From Planctomycetota bacterium (GTDB lineage Bacteria; Planctomycetota; J058; J103): a DNA stretch of 6,070 nucleotides. Each line of letters opens with the position of its first letter. Positions within the stretch are counted from its first letter, which is position 1. The position numbers were made by a program, and so were the translations under genes. Positions 5,407-6,070 of the stretch are shown in pieces. The stretch spans positions 1-6,070 of the forward strand of contig RFJN01000452.1 in NCBI GenBank assembly GCA_003694875.1, read 5' to 3'. The notes under the pieces are model-generated. The model was given only the letters and a program-made list of their open reading frames with translations, made no database searches and was not told the DNA's origin.

Positions 5407-6057
5407 TCATTCCTCCTCGGTGGGGCCCACCGGGGTGTAGTTGCGCGTGTCGTCCTTGGCGATATCGATGTAGAACCAGCCGAGCACGAAGTCGACGAGC
5501 TGGTACATGCTGAAGTTGAACTCGAAGCCCACGAAGAACGCGGCGGTGAGCTGGATGTCGCCCAGCCCCAGGAAGCCCGGCTGGATGCCGGCGGGGAAGA
5601 ACAGGCCCGTGTCGCCGAGGTGCAGCCCGTCGGGCACGTGGTAGCGGTGGCGGGGGTAGGTGAGTTCGGTGTCGAACAGCCCCGCGCGCGAGGCGGTGCC
5701 GTCGACCTGCTGGAACTCGGCCACCATGTCGAACAGCTCCTTGTTGCCCCAGACCGCCTCGAGCCGGTGGTCGGCGGGCGCGAGCAACTCGGTCCCGGTC
5801 TCTTCCCACACCCCGGCCGCGCGCCCCTGGAAGCCGAACTTCTCGAAGCGATAGTAGCCGAAGTTGAGACCGGTCTTGGCCGCGCCGAAACCGGCGCCGA
5901 CCTTGAACCCCGGGCCGGCGAGCACCTTGAACCCGATCACATCGACCGCGTCCTTCACCCGATCGTGGGCATAGGTGCAACCGCTGCCGAGGGCGGACAC
6001 GGCGAGCAGGCAGCCGGTGAGCAACAGGTGCTGCACAGTCGCGCGATAGCGACGCAT
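5407..6057 (-). CDS. Unrecognised 216-residue envelope lipoprotein
   Basis: The ATG at 6057 follows GAGGA at the window edge (6070-6066), about 8 bases upstream. The N-terminus has Arg2, Arg3 and Arg5, then a hydrophobic stretch to SALGSGC, with lipidation at Cys27 followed by Thr, which favours the outer membrane. A second lipobox-like LTGC ends at Cys16, but its hydrophobic run is too short. After the Cys comes TYAHDRVKDAVDV (28-40), then a Gly-rich segment (GPGFKVGAGFGAAKTGLNFGYY, about 48-69), a mixed middle part, and a hydrophobic-aromatic region about 164-200 (GDIQLTAAFFVGFEFNF, then VDFVLGWFYIDIAKDD) that reads like amphipathic strands. The last residues are acidic (TEEE). The Asp-rich motif just after the lipid anchor and the Gly-rich strand-like segment suggest a conserved outer-membrane-associated family, but I cannot name it. 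It is followed by its own terminator, then by the TolB-like gene in the same direction. Confidence 0.85.
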   Translation of the reverse strand: MRRYRATVQHLLLTGCLLAVSALGSGCTYAHDRVKDAVDVIGFKVLAGPGFKVGAGFGAAKTGLNFGYYRFEKFGFQGRAAGVWEETGTELLAPADHRLEAVWGNKELFDMVAEFQQVDGTASRAGLFDTELTYPRHRYHVPDGLHLGDTGLFFPAGIQPGFLGLGDIQLTAAFFVGFEFNFSMYQLVDFVLGWFYIDIAKDDTRNYTPVGPTEEE

Positions 6058-6070
6058 GGCGGTATTCCTC

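Overview
This is a very GC-rich bacterial window (roughly 70% by eye). Good Shine-Dalgarno sites precede four of the five genes, the tRNA gene encodes its own CCA end, and two genes carry lipoprotein signal peptides with Ser or Thr after the lipid-anchored Cys. That fits a Gram-negative-type envelope in a high-GC phylum such as Planctomycetota or Myxococcota. The phylum is an inference; no gene here settles it.

Layout. Plus strand, 1-3813: the 3' part of an unrecognised gene (stop at 1029); 1 base later, a 597-residue protein with a Lon-type (peptidase S16) Ser/Lys domain but no ATPase, followed by a helical repeat region (1031-2824); then a 347-base gap holding a sigma70-like promoter and a well-formed S-adenosylmethionine (SAM-I, S-box) riboswitch; then a 213-residue unrecognised protein (3172-3813) that the riboswitch should control. 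Minus strand, 6057-4024, converging on the first block: an unrecognised lipoprotein (6057-5407), an intrinsic terminator, a TolB-like six-repeat beta-propeller lipoprotein (5306-4206), a candidate terminator hairpin, and a tRNA-Val(CAC) gene with its own strong promoter.

How the parts work together. Genes 1 and 2 look translationally coupled and probably act together; an energy-supplying partner for the detached Lon-like domain may lie upstream of the window. The riboswitch gene is a separate unit with its own promoter. Its leader can form two mutually exclusive folds, suggesting that SAM binding hides the ribosome-binding site. The two minus-strand lipoproteins are co-oriented but separated by a strong terminator, so their co-expression would depend on read-through or an unseen promoter.

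The most notable items are the SAM-I riboswitch in front of a gene with no visible link to methionine metabolism, the Lon-like protease domain freed from its AAA+ module, and a perfect 15-bp inverted repeat wrapped around the tRNA promoter.
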